NCBI GenBank assembly: GCA_018818065.1
Contig: JAHISV010000012.1
Location: 310,001-374,000, forward strand
From: Bacteroidota bacterium
Lineage (GTDB): Bacteria > Bacteroidota > Ignavibacteria > Ignavibacteriales > Melioribacteraceae
Reading direction: 5' to 3'
DNA length: 64,000 nucleotides
The first letter of the stretch is position 1. Each line of letters begins with the position of its first letter. The notes beneath the pieces were generated by a model that was not told the origin of the DNA, ran no database searches, and saw nothing but the letters and a program-made list of their open reading frames with translations. This document shows, piece after piece, positions 54,895 through 63,781 of this stretch. The position numbers and the translations under genes are program-made.

Positions 54895-57846
54895 TTACAT
54901 GCTCCAACGAATTCCTAATGTTGCGGTCATTCCATAAGATTGTTTTGTTTGTGGTAAGCCTGGATACATTTGCAAAACATTAGAATCCTTCTCGCTGCCC
55001 ACATTATTCAGTATTCCATAAACCTGCAGACCATACCATGGCAATGTCTGTTTGAGAGAAATATCCCATCTTGTATAGGCCGCAGTAGTTGTTCGAAGTT
55101 GTTCCCAATAACTTACTCCAGCAAAAATATCAGCCTGATGAAGCATTGAAACTCGAATTGAAAAATCCTTGTAATCATATCCAACTGATAGATTTACTAT
55201 ATCATTAGGTTGTGAGAGTAGTCTGTCAGTAAACGATGTATCCACATAGGTTGTTACCCATCCGCCTATTCTATCTGTATATGGATATTCAGCCTCAGAG
55301 AAAGTATGAGTGTAATTTACATTAAGTACTAACCCATTAAATGGTGCAGGTAAGTACCAGAAATGTGTTTGCCAATCCAGTTCAATACCCCACAAATCCA
55401 CCTCATACGGATTATTTACGTAAGTGGTTACCTTATAGGTGCCGCTTGGGACAGTACTATTATCAACAAGAGCAGGTGGAAAATATTGCAACGCTTCCTG
55501 TCTGCTAGCGAAAAAATTATCGGCATAAATCAGGTCGGTAATTTGTTTGTAGAATCCACCAACCGTGAACAATCCAATTTTATTCTCATAAAAAGATAGA
55601 TAAATATCATAGTTCGTAGATCTGGATGGTTTTAGTGTATGATTATTCCAGGATATAAACCCATTACCAACATCAATTCTTGGGATTATTGCGTTGAAAT
55701 CAGGATACGATAAGGTATTTGTGCATGCAAGTCTAACGTCAAACCATGATAAGGGCTTGTAACGTACAACAACTGATGGCAGCCAATACGCATGTGTTTC
55801 TGTTACTGTGGTATCGTAATGTGAATACTCATAATAAGATAATGAACTTTGGATTCCGCGTGAGCCAGTATATTCTGTTCTGAGAGACTGATATCTGACA
55901 CCGGCAATTAAATCGAAATCTCCCCCGATGTTTATGGTTGTCATCCCATAAAGAGCGGTTACCAATTCATTACCCGAGTAATTGTATGAGGTTGATTCAA
56001 AATTATTTTTACCATAAGCGATTGAACCATTATTCTCAGAAATATAATCAGCATTATTTCTTAACAGATTTGCCAGTTCCGACATTATATCAGAATTGAG
56101 AGGCGATACCATTGTATAATCACCATCCAGGAACTTACCATAATCATAATCCGAATCTGTAAAAGCCGTAATTGGAATACTAGTTGACCCCTGGAAATCG
56201 CTTGCGGAATTAATTTGCGAAGTTATAATATCATCAACAATACGGGCACTTGCCAATGATAGTCCCTGACCATCAAAAAGATTCCTTGAATAATTTCTTG
56301 TCTGTTTTTTTATTTTACCACCAAACTTAAACTCCGAGTTAATTTCTCTCGTAAGTGGATAAGGAACTGTTACATCAAGGGCAGCAACCAAGGCACGTTC
56401 CTTAAAGAAACTATCATTGGTAGTCGCAAAATTTAAGTAAGTATTTGAAAATTGATTGTTTGCGGCCTTTGGAATATCCCTGGGATCAAGATCCGGCTTA
56501 TTTAAGAATTGACTTATATTATTTATGGCAGATCTTTGTCTGAATATAATTCTATAATCTTCAGGATTATCCGTCTCAGAATATGTGTGAGATATCCGGG
56601 CATCAATTTTGAATAAATCAAATTCTTTCTCAAAATTGAGTGAATTGGTAATCATATTCAAAGTGCTTTTGGAATAATTAAATGAGTAGTCATGATTGTT
56701 ATATAAGATATCGAAAGTTTCTCCTCTATCCTGAGTTGTAGTTATACCTGAACTAAAGAAATTAGTTAAAGACAAACTTCCCTGAGGAATTTGGTAATCA
56801 AGAACTAAAGTGCCATTTACTCGTTCTCTATCGCGAGGTATATTGTGAAGATTGATATTATTGATTTGATATTGTGTCTGACTTCTCTGATAGTGTTCAA
56901 ATGTTGTATTCAATTCGTTGGATGTAAGATTTTTCTTTTCATAATCAGCCTGAGCAAATACTCCGAGGGAACCATCTAAAAATCTTCCTTCCAGACTACC
57001 AACAAACTTATAATTATTGAATTTATTATAGGCGTTAGACAATCCTGTATACCCACCCTGAGATAATAAATTTAAAGCGAGCCCGGCTTTTTTATTTGCG
57101 CCACCAGCCTTTTTAATTCTGAAGTTTATGGTACCGCCCAATACATCAGCGTCCTGATCTGGGGTTACGTTTTTTGAAACTTCAATTCCATCAAGCATAT
57201 AGGGAGAAATCATACTCAAATCAACACTTCTGTCATCCGGATTGGAAGGAGACATTCTCACTCCATTAACCATAACAACATTGTATTTTGGTTGAAGTCC
57301 ACGAACCACTAATTTATTTCCCTCTCCACCGGACCTTTGAATAGATATTCCCGGCAATCTTCCAACTGATTCAGCTGCATTAGCATCTGGCAGTTCCTGA
57401 ATTCGAGCTGATGAGACAACATTCATTATTGTCTTAGCTGTTAACTGCTGGTTAATTGCGGAGTTTTGCCCCATGGCCTGCGCGGTCACTATTACTGTTT
57501 CACCTTCAAGGCTTTCGTACTCCAGCACAAAATCCTGCTTGTAGTTTTTGCCTTCTACAATATCAATAGTAAAAATTTGTTCTTTATATCCTATATATGT
57601 TGCTCTAAGAATATATGTTCCTGCGGGGACATTACTAATATTATACTTACCATACATATCAGACGCTGCACCAAGGGCGGAGCCAATAAGCATTACATTC
57701 GCGCCGAAGAGAGGTTCCTTTGTTTGCACATCAGTAACTACACCCTCAATCTGTGAACTTGCTGCGGATAAACTTGATACTTGAATTAGTAGCAGAAAAA
57801 CCGAAGCTATTGCCGACCAAACTTTAATTCTACCTCTCATCTCCAT
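54895..57846 (-). CDS. TonB-dependent receptor with carboxypeptidase-regulatory-like domain
   Basis: An N-terminal signal peptide is followed by a CarboxypepD_reg-like domain (IEGVVTDVQTKEPLFGANVMLIGS, about residues 33-120). The plug domain comes next (RIQELPDANAAESVGRLPGISIQRSGG and ISPYMLDGIEVSKNVTPDQDADVLGGTINFRI), then a 22-strand barrel ending in YGMTATLGIRW. Plug sequences with ADVLGGTINFR are typical of polysaccharide and oligosaccharide receptors. No SusD partner lies next to it; instead a T9SS beta-helix protein does. It takes up substrate, probably chitooligosaccharide, across the outer membrane with TonB energy. It lies 9-30 nt downstream of the ROK kinase. I place the start at ATG 57846; a TTG 21 nt upstream is possible. 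Confidence 0.9.
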   Translation of the reverse strand: MEMRGRIKVWSAIASVFLLLIQVSSLSAASSQIEGVVTDVQTKEPLFGANVMLIGSALGAASDMYGKYNISNVPAGTYILRATYIGYKEQIFTIDIVEGKNYKQDFVLEYESLEGETVIVTAQAMGQNSAINQQLTAKTIMNVVSSARIQELPDANAAESVGRLPGISIQRSGGEGNKLVVRGLQPKYNVVMVNGVRMSPSNPDDRSVDLSMISPYMLDGIEVSKNVTPDQDADVLGGTINFRIKKAGGANKKAGLALNLLSQGGYTGLSNAYNKFNNYKFVGSLEGRFLDGSLGVFAQADYEKKNLTSNELNTTFEHYQRSQTQYQINNINLHNIPRDRERVNGTLVLDYQIPQGSLSLTNFFSSGITTTQDRGETFDILYNNHDYSFNYSKSTLNMITNSLNFEKEFDLFKIDARISHTYSETDNPEDYRIIFRQRSAINNISQFLNKPDLDPRDIPKAANNQFSNTYLNFATTNDSFFKERALVAALDVTVPYPLTREINSEFKFGGKIKKQTRNYSRNLFDGQGLSLASARIVDDIITSQINSASDFQGSTSIPITAFTDSDYDYGKFLDGDYTMVSPLNSDIMSELANLLRNNADYISENNGSIAYGKNNFESTSYNYSGNELVTALYGMTTINIGGDFDLIAGVRYQSLRTEYTGSRGIQSSLSYYEYSHYDTTVTETHAYWLPSVVVRYKPLSWFDVRLACTNTLSYPDFNAIIPRIDVGNGFISWNNHTLKPSRSTNYDIYLSFYENKIGLFTVGGFYKQITDLIYADNFFASRQEALQYFPPALVDNSTVPSGTYKVTTYVNNPYEVDLWGIELDWQTHFWYLPAPFNGLVLNVNYTHTFSEAEYPYTDRIGGWVTTYVDTSFTDRLLSQPNDIVNLSVGYDYKDFSIRVSMLHQADIFAGVSYWEQLRTTTAAYTRWDISLKQTLPWYGLQVYGILNNVGSEKDSNVLQMYPGLPQTKQSYGMTATLGIRWSM

Positions 57847-57876
57847 GCTCCTGATTTCATTCTTCAATAAAATTTA

Positions 57877-58851
57877 TTATGAGGCTAAAGCCCGTTTAAT
57901 TTCTTCCATCGCCAAATAGCTAACTCCTAATACTGCTGCACGTCCGTTTTGCAATTCGGCAATTCCCAGATCAACTTTCCCTTTGTACATACTCAGCAAA
58001 TTCTCTTCGAAGTATTTTTTAGTTGGAGTAAGAAGCAATTCACCCGCTTCGGCCAATCCGCCAAAAAGAATTATTTTCTGAGGATCGAAGGAGTTTACAA
58101 TATTAGCCATGGCGCGTCCTAAAATTTCACCAGTAAACTCAAAGGTCTTTTTCGCGATTAGGTCTCCCTTAAGAGCAAGCTCACTTATAAAATCACCCGT
58201 CATTTCATTAAAGCTTATATTCCTTAGCTCACTTTCAGCATTAGACTTGCTGAGAAAGTAAGAAACAGTTCTTCTTAGTCCATTTGCCGAGATGTAAGTT
58301 TCAAGACAACCGGAGTTTCCGCAGTTGCATTTTCTTCCCCTGGGCTGAACCACTGTATGACCCAGTTCGCCTGCAAGTCCATTAGCTCCGTAGAGAAGTC
58401 TTCCTTCTGAAATAATTCCACACCCTAATCCGGTGCCGAGAGTTAGAAGAATAAAGTTTTTAATACCAATAGCGCTTCCGTATACCTGCTCGCCTAAAGC
58501 AGCTGCATTTGCATCATTTGTCACAACTATCGGGATAGTGAAATACCTTTTAAGTTGTTCTACAATATTCACGTTTCCCCAGTTAAAATTTGACGGGTTT
58601 TCAATTATTCCGGTAAAATAATTGCCGCATGGCGCTGCTATTCCGATGGAAGCAAGTTCATAGTCGCTACTTACTTCTTTACACATTTCAATAATTTTAT
58701 CTGCTAGTCGGGGAATATACTTTTCAATCTCTTCACGAGAATTTGTCTTTATTGTTTCTTCAAGAAGGTATTTGCCATCTTTCTCAACAAGCCCTATCAC
58801 ACTATTTGTACCTCCAATATCAACGCCAGCAATAATTTTCATTTTTTCCAT
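57877..58851 (-). CDS. ROK-family sugar kinase, probable GlcNAc kinase
   Basis: ATP loop DIGGTNSVIGLV at the N-terminus, active-site NDANAAALGE with the catalytic Asp at about residue 114, LGTGLGCGI, and the zinc motif GRKCNCGNSGCLETY (about 174-188). These are the hallmarks of bacterial ROK glucokinase and GlcNAc kinase (NagK). There is no helix-turn-helix, so it is an enzyme rather than a regulator. Its genome neighbours are chitin genes, so GlcNAc released by the phosphorylase is the likely substrate; glucose cannot be excluded. The palindromic site at 58891-58911 stands 40 nt before the start, so it probably falls under the neighbouring ROK repressor. Confidence 0.9.
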   Translation of the reverse strand: MEKMKIIAGVDIGGTNSVIGLVEKDGKYLLEETIKTNSREEIEKYIPRLADKIIEMCKEVSSDYELASIGIAAPCGNYFTGIIENPSNFNWGNVNIVEQLKRYFTIPIVVTNDANAAALGEQVYGSAIGIKNFILLTLGTGLGCGIISEGRLLYGANGLAGELGHTVVQPRGRKCNCGNSGCLETYISANGLRRTVSYFLSKSNAESELRNISFNEMTGDFISELALKGDLIAKKTFEFTGEILGRAMANIVNSFDPQKIILFGGLAEAGELLLTPTKKYFEENLLSMYKGKVDLGIAELQNGRAAVLGVSYLAMEEIKRALAS

Positions 58852-58890
58852 ATTTCAGTTTCTCTCAAAAAAATCAGTTCTATAATTCTA

Positions 58891-58911
58891 TTGGTTTGTT
58901 AAAACAACTAA
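58891..58911. promoter_or_regulatory. ROK operator upstream of the kinase-receptor operon
   Basis: The reverse complement of this 21-bp site matches the site at 60186-60206 at 18 of 21 positions. Its core is GTTGTTTTAAC on the minus strand. It lies 40-60 nt before the kinase start, where an operator or promoter would be. Confidence 0.62.
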
Positions 58912-58947
58912 TTAGCTGCAAAAATAAATGCGCTCAAAATCATTCAT

Positions 58948-60177
58948 TCACGCTGTAATTTTATAATCATCAAAGATTGTTTTTATCGCCATTGTTGCTG
59001 CGCCAAGTAGGCGCGGTCTAACCTTAAGCGACGTAGGAAGAATATTTATATTTTTTGCATTGCCAGAAAAAGCTCGTTTTTGGACTATTTCAATAATTTC
59101 AGGATATATCACATCCCAAACCTGTATAATTTTACCACCCATTATAATAGCATGCGGGTCGATAGATTTGATAATGTTAGAAATTCCAATTCCCAGATAT
59201 CGTCCGGTTTCCTGTAGTGTTTCCAGTGCAACTTTATCTTTATTTAGGGCGAGTTCAATAATATCCTGCATAATAACATCAACCGACTTACCTGAATTAT
59301 TATTTACCTTGCTAATATATCGGGCAACAGTTGCTCTTTCCGAGGCATAAGCTTCCCAGCATCCCAGGTTACCGCAAACACATTTATTCCCTTCTTCAAA
59401 GAGAGTTGTATGTCCAAACTCGCCAGAAGCATTATATTCACCTTCAAGCAGTCTGTTCTCAACTACAATTCCGGAACCGATACCAGGACCAATTGAAAGA
59501 AAAACGAAATTGGATAAATTAAGATCATGTTTACCGAACCAAAGTTCAGCCAGAGCAGAAGATTTTGCGTCGTTACCAACAGAAACATTGGAAATTTCAG
59601 GGCATTTTTTTCTAATAATTGCTCCAATATTTACGTTTTCCCACCCTATGTTAGGTGCAAAACTTACAATGTGATTTTTGGAATCAACTATCCCGGTTAT
59701 GCTTACACCAATGGCTTCAAGATTTTTGATACTACTCTTTTCACATAATCCCAGGAGGTTATCCATACAAAATTCAACAAAGCCTTCAGGATTACTTGAT
59801 TCAGTTGGAACTGATGATTTCGAAATGAGGCTGCCATCAATATCCGCAATGGCAAACCGGGTTGTAGCAGAATCAATATTGACTGCCCCGACAAAATACT
59901 TACCAAGTCTTAGATAGAGATCAAGGGGATTTCTGCCAATATTCTGATCTTCCTTCATTTTCTCATAAATCAATTCTTCATTCAGTAAATCTGAGACAAT
60001 GCTGGAAACAGTGCTTTTATTTAAGCCTGAGATTCTTGAGATTTTAATTCTGGAAATTGGCTGACGTTCCCTGATCAGATTGAGTATCATGGCTCGGTTA
60101 ACACTACGAACCACCTTTGAATTAACACTGATAATATTGGAGTTGCCTAAATTCAATTTCGTCCTTCTTTGCACCAT
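58948..60177 (-). CDS. ROK-family transcriptional regulator, NagC-like
   Basis: Residues about 25-85 form a winged helix (NRAMILNLIRERQPISRIKISRISGLNKSTVSSIVSDLL). From about 90 on is a ROK domain with VGAVNIDSATTRFAIADIDG, LGIGPGIGSGIVV-like FLSIGPGIGSGIVVENRL, the GEFGHTTLFEEGNKCVCGNLGCWE zinc motif and MGGKIIQ. Repressors such as NagC and Mlc share this layout and release DNA when a sugar or sugar phosphate binds. The catalytic Asp of kinases is in VSVGNDAKSSALAE here, so kinase activity cannot be fully dismissed. The gene lies 96 nt upstream of the kinase gene and has its own palindromic site. It should control the chitin locus and itself. Confidence 0.9.
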   Translation of the reverse strand: MVQRRTKLNLGNSNIISVNSKVVRSVNRAMILNLIRERQPISRIKISRISGLNKSTVSSIVSDLLNEELIYEKMKEDQNIGRNPLDLYLRLGKYFVGAVNIDSATTRFAIADIDGSLISKSSVPTESSNPEGFVEFCMDNLLGLCEKSSIKNLEAIGVSITGIVDSKNHIVSFAPNIGWENVNIGAIIRKKCPEISNVSVGNDAKSSALAELWFGKHDLNLSNFVFLSIGPGIGSGIVVENRLLEGEYNASGEFGHTTLFEEGNKCVCGNLGCWEAYASERATVARYISKVNNNSGKSVDVIMQDIIELALNKDKVALETLQETGRYLGIGISNIIKSIDPHAIIMGGKIIQVWDVIYPEIIEIVQKRAFSGNAKNINILPTSLKVRPRLLGAATMAIKTIFDDYKITA

Positions 60178-60185
60178 TAATATGG

Positions 60186-60206
60186 TTGGTTGTTTTAACC
60201 AACTAA
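60186..60206. promoter_or_regulatory. ROK operator at the repressor promoter
   Basis: The site contains the perfect arms GTTGGTT and AACCAAC (60185-60191 and 60197-60203), with a GTTTT spacer. It lies 9-29 nt upstream of the regulator start, ideal for autorepression. It shares 18 of 21 positions with the site at 58891-58911 in reverse orientation. The rest of the 366-nt gap up to 60543 shows no gene. Confidence 0.65.
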
Positions 60207-60543
60207 CTGGATAGTAAAATAAGTTTTAAAATTAGTCTTGTCAAGAACATTTTTCAAAAAATTAAATTTCCCTGGGAAAGTCCTCTTTTGCACTATAATA
60301 CGGTTTATTCGTAGGAATGTTCTCAGTATAAGTATTAACAAATAGCTTTTAGGGTTAATCTTCGTAAAGAATAATGAATATTTTACAATTTGTTGCAATT
60401 ATGCCCTAAAAATTTTGGAACAATTGCTTTCAAGAAGGGTCTAAAGGATGAATAAATTAGCAACTTAAAAAAGAAAGAAAACCAGCCTATGACAATATTT
60501 ACTATTTGAATTCTTGTGATTTCTAAACTATTCGGAGTAAATA

Positions 60544-60966
60544 ATGACAATGCAATTATTGGATCGCAGCAACTACCTTAAAGGCCTTTTAATACTAATA
60601 AGAAAAGATAATTTAATAACAACCGAGGAGCGGGATCTTGTGCTTGAATGTGGCGTGAGCCTCGGATTTGAGAAAAGATTTTGTGAAACGGCCATAGATG
60701 AACTTCTTGAAAATGAATATCTGCTTGATACTCCCCCGGTTTTCAGTAATAATGATTTAGCGGAATCGTTTTTGAAAGATGCTGTAAAAGTAGCACTTGC
60801 AGATAAAAAAATGCATCTTTTCGAGCTGCAGTGGTTAATTGAAACCGCGGCTTTAAACAACCTTCCGGAAAGAATAGTCGATGATTTGCTAAGATATTAT
60901 ATAAGTGATAATTCAATTAAGGCAGACCGCGAGAAGATGGAATACGAAAAAATGATGATAGAATAA
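60544..60966 (+). CDS. TerB-like small helical protein
   Basis: The 140 residues are all-helical. LKGLLILIRKDNLITTEERDLVLECGVSLGFEKRFCETAIDELLENEYL is typical of the TerB/DjlA-N-like helical bundle, and ALADKKMHLFELQWLIETAALNNLP is its second half. TerB-fold proteins bind metal or act as membrane-associated stress adaptors, and function here is unknown. It is alone on the plus strand and convergent with the cyclase gene (5-nt gap). The name of the family refers to fold, not to resistance. Confidence 0.65.
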   Translation: MTMQLLDRSNYLKGLLILIRKDNLITTEERDLVLECGVSLGFEKRFCETAIDELLENEYLLDTPPVFSNNDLAESFLKDAVKVALADKKMHLFELQWLIETAALNNLPERIVDDLLRYYISDNSIKADREKMEYEKMMIE

Positions 60967-60971
60967 TTCTT

Positions 60972-62102
60972 TTAGTGGGCCCTTTTCTCAATACTGAAAA
61001 GGGCTACAACATTTTCTTTCCCCTTAAAGGATTTGACTCCGACAGATTCAATAATATATCGCCGGTCTAGTTCCTGCATCTGACTTACCAATTCGGCCGA
61101 CACGAGTAATTTTTTACCAACCGAGTTGCATTCAGACCTGATTCTTGCCGTAGTATTAACGGCATCACCATGGTATGCAATTTCCTGTTTACTGCCTCCT
61201 ACTTCCGTAATTACAACAGTACCGTAATGAAGCCCGGCTTTAAAATCAGGTATGATGCCATATTTTGACAAATAATTCGACTCAAACTTTTTAATTCTGT
61301 CCTGTGCATCAAAAAAGAATTTTATACAATTATTATTCTCGCATCCATCAGATATATCCCAAAGAATGACAACTTCATCACCAACAAACTGAAAGACAGC
61401 GCCCTTTGAATCCTCAATTGCGCCATCGATATCAAAGAAAAAATCTTTAAGAAAAGAACTGTATTTATACAGATCCAGTTTTTCAGCAATAGCAGTGGAG
61501 GAGGTAAGGTCCAAAAACATGACAATTCTTTTTTCCTGTCTTGGACGATGATACTTCCCCAGAAAAAGGTTTAATAAAACACCCTTACCCATCATTTTTT
61601 TTACCATCATAAAAAAGTTTATGCTGAAATTAATCATGATAGCGATGAGGGCATGTTTTTGAATTTCTGAAGAAGCGAAGACATCCAGCAACGAATCGTA
61701 GGTCATTGAATCAGCTATCCCGAGGGGAATTAAAATATATTTTTTAAAAAAGACATAAAGTGTGACGGTTATAATAAATGCTATCAGAAGAAAAAGAGTT
61801 TTATTTACAACAATATAGATGAATTTCATCTTCCGGAAAATTCTTTTAAAGAGGAATACTTCGAACAACCCATTGATACTACCAATCATAAAGCCAATAG
61901 CTAGTGCAAAGAAAAGCCACTCAAGACCGTTGTACTTCAAAACGCCTACTTCATGAAATGTTAATACTAAGATTAGGGTATAGACGGAGACACCAATTAT
62001 CCATGCAACAATAAATTGGAAAATTTCCTTTAAATACCCCGCATATTTGAATCGAGTGATTCTGAAATGTCGTAACCGCGCACGAAATGTGTGTGATTTC
62101 AT
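60972..62102 (-). CDS. Class III adenylate/guanylate cyclase with four membrane helices
   Basis: The first 165 residues contain about four hydrophobic helices. The class III cyclase domain follows from about 190. MFLDLTSSTAIAEKLD has the first metal aspartate, FQFVGDEVVILWDI the second, and FKAGLHYGTVVITEVGGSKQEIAYHGDAVNTTARI the catalytic loop. Residues that fix ATP versus GTP were not assigned. It makes a cyclic nucleotide second messenger at the cytoplasmic membrane. The Crp/Fnr protein at 29286-29921 is a possible receiver. It is monocistronic. Length is normal at 376. Confidence 0.86.
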   Translation of the reverse strand: MKSHTFRARLRHFRITRFKYAGYLKEIFQFIVAWIIGVSVYTLILVLTFHEVGVLKYNGLEWLFFALAIGFMIGSINGLFEVFLFKRIFRKMKFIYIVVNKTLFLLIAFIITVTLYVFFKKYILIPLGIADSMTYDSLLDVFASSEIQKHALIAIMINFSINFFMMVKKMMGKGVLLNLFLGKYHRPRQEKRIVMFLDLTSSTAIAEKLDLYKYSSFLKDFFFDIDGAIEDSKGAVFQFVGDEVVILWDISDGCENNNCIKFFFDAQDRIKKFESNYLSKYGIIPDFKAGLHYGTVVITEVGGSKQEIAYHGDAVNTTARIRSECNSVGKKLLVSAELVSQMQELDRRYIIESVGVKSFKGKENVVALFSIEKRAH

Positions 62103-62205
62103 ATTATCTGATTTTTGTTATAGCCCCTATATGGAATACTTGCTAAATATAAAATATTAGTAATCCAACGTGTTTATAATACGAATAATCTTTGAAATGT
62201 GCGGG

Positions 62206-63168
62206 CTATTTTTCGTTTCTAACCTTAATCAGTTCAGCGGCAATACTTATTGAAATCTCTTCGACCGTTTTGCTTTTTATGGGAACTCCTATTGGAGCGT
62301 GAACCTTTCGTAACTTTTCTTTATCAATCCCAAGCTTTTCCAACTCCCCATAAACCTCTTTAACTTTTGGCGGGCTGCCGAGCATTCCTAAATACTTGAA
62401 TTCTTTATTAATAAGCTGGTGCAACACTTTACCATCTCCTTTATGAGAATGAGTCATGATCACGTAATATGAATCATGATCACCAACAATTCTTTCGGCG
62501 ACTTCCTCATAGCTCATTACAATTTTTTCGTGAGCATATTTGTTTACTTTCATGATTTCAAAGTCTTCCCGGTCATCGATTACTCTGATGTAAAACCCTA
62601 ATTTCGAAAGTGTTTCGGACAATTCGAGACAAACATGACCCGCACCAAAAATGGTTATGTCTGTTAACCGGAAAATATTTTCCTTATAGCTCCATTCCTT
62701 TGGGCTAATAACTTCGAACTGACAATCATTTGCTTTCAGTGAATCTTCAACAATAATAAAATCGTCGGGAGTGAATTGGAGCGTTTTTCTTTCATACGAA
62801 TTGAGAGAATTTATTATTGTGTCAATAAGATCAAGCTTGCTTTCAAATAAGGGATAGAAAAGTATGGTCTGTTCTCCGGAACAAATCATCCCTGAACTTT
62901 CGTTGCCCCCTTCTTCATTATGTATTTGTTTTTTAATCTTTGTTTCCTTGTAACCGTTTTTAAGCATATAAAGCGATTCCTGATACAAGGTATGTTCGAC
63001 ATTGCCACCGCCAATTGTGCCGTACTGGTTTCCGTGTAATGACACCCCCATTTTAAAACCAACTCTGCCAGGGCTACTTCCCTCACTATTAACAACAACC
63101 ATCAGCATGGCGCGTTTATTCAGTTCAAGTTCTTTGGCTATGAATTTCCAGACTTCAATATCTTTCAT
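62206..63168 (-). CDS. XdhC/CoxI-family molybdenum cofactor maturation factor
   Basis: The N-terminal part has VVVNSEGSSPGRVGFKMGVSLHG and GTIGGGNVEHTLYQES, the XdhC_CoxI domain. The C-terminal part has a Rossmann fold ITIFGAGHVCLELSETLSKLGF and ends MLGSPPKVKEVYGEL. XdhC binds molybdenum cofactor and inserts the sulfurated form into xanthine dehydrogenase-type enzymes. The adjacent MocA-like gene, which ends one base upstream, is the usual partner. No hydroxylase subunits are seen, so they must lie right of the window. Confidence 0.9.
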   Translation of the reverse strand: MKDIEVWKFIAKELELNKRAMLMVVVNSEGSSPGRVGFKMGVSLHGNQYGTIGGGNVEHTLYQESLYMLKNGYKETKIKKQIHNEEGGNESSGMICSGEQTILFYPLFESKLDLIDTIINSLNSYERKTLQFTPDDFIIVEDSLKANDCQFEVISPKEWSYKENIFRLTDITIFGAGHVCLELSETLSKLGFYIRVIDDREDFEIMKVNKYAHEKIVMSYEEVAERIVGDHDSYYVIMTHSHKGDGKVLHQLINKEFKYLGMLGSPPKVKEVYGELEKLGIDKEKLRKVHAPIGVPIKSKTVEEISISIAAELIKVRNEK

Positions 63169-63777
63169 TTATCTTCTCCCCCTTTTTATTGCTTCTTCAA
63201 GGTCAGATTCAGTATTAATGTTGGTTATAATTCCCTCATCTTCTACATCAACATACTCAATAGTAAATTTGTTATCTGTTATGAAAGTGTTAAGTCCACC
63301 TTCGCAATCTTCAGAGGGAATATTATCAGCAACCCTCTTAGAAATTATAACGGGATGTCCAGTCCGATCGTTCCAGCGTGATTTAAGAACATCGCAGGCA
63401 CTGCTTTCAAAACTGAGCTTCATTCTACTTAATGTTTCTATTCTCACAAGCGGGTGATCAACCGGAATTATCAAATAACCATCAGAATTATCTGACCCCT
63501 TAACGCCTTCGTAGAGTGAAGACAACATTCCTCTGGCTGGATCCGGATTAATTATCCAGTTACATTGGACAGAAAAACGATTATTTTCACAATTGGGGAA
63601 AGTTACAACCGAGACATTTTGAATTCCTACGGATCGAATCCTATTTACGATGCGTTCAAGGAAAAATTCCACGCCTGTCCGGCAGGCAGGTTCACCAAAC
63701 TTAGCATATATTTTAGGATAGCCAAGCCGGCCGCCACGACCGGCTGCAAGTACAATTGCACTTAACTTTTTGTCCAC
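63169..63777 (-). CDS. MocA/MobA-like nucleotidyltransferase
   Basis: This protein of 202 residues opens with SAIVLAAGRGGRLGYPKI, the nucleotide-binding loop of MobA/MocA-type NTP transferases. NPDPARGMLSSLYEGVKG and LIIPVDHPLVRIETL (metal Asp) follow. MocA adds CMP, and MobA GMP, to molybdopterin; the SLYEGVKG and DHP motifs fit the cytidylyltransferase-like group that accompanies XdhC. Translation begins at a GTG at 63777, only 4 nt from the upstream gene's stop, and the stop touches the XdhC ATG. These genes are therefore one operon. Confidence 0.84.
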   Translation of the reverse strand: MDKKLSAIVLAAGRGGRLGYPKIYAKFGEPACRTGVEFFLERIVNRIRSVGIQNVSVVTFPNCENNRFSVQCNWIINPDPARGMLSSLYEGVKGSDNSDGYLIIPVDHPLVRIETLSRMKLSFESSACDVLKSRWNDRTGHPVIISKRVADNIPSEDCEGGLNTFITDNKFTIEYVDVEDEGIITNINTESDLEEAIKRGRR

Positions 63778-63781
63778 CTTA

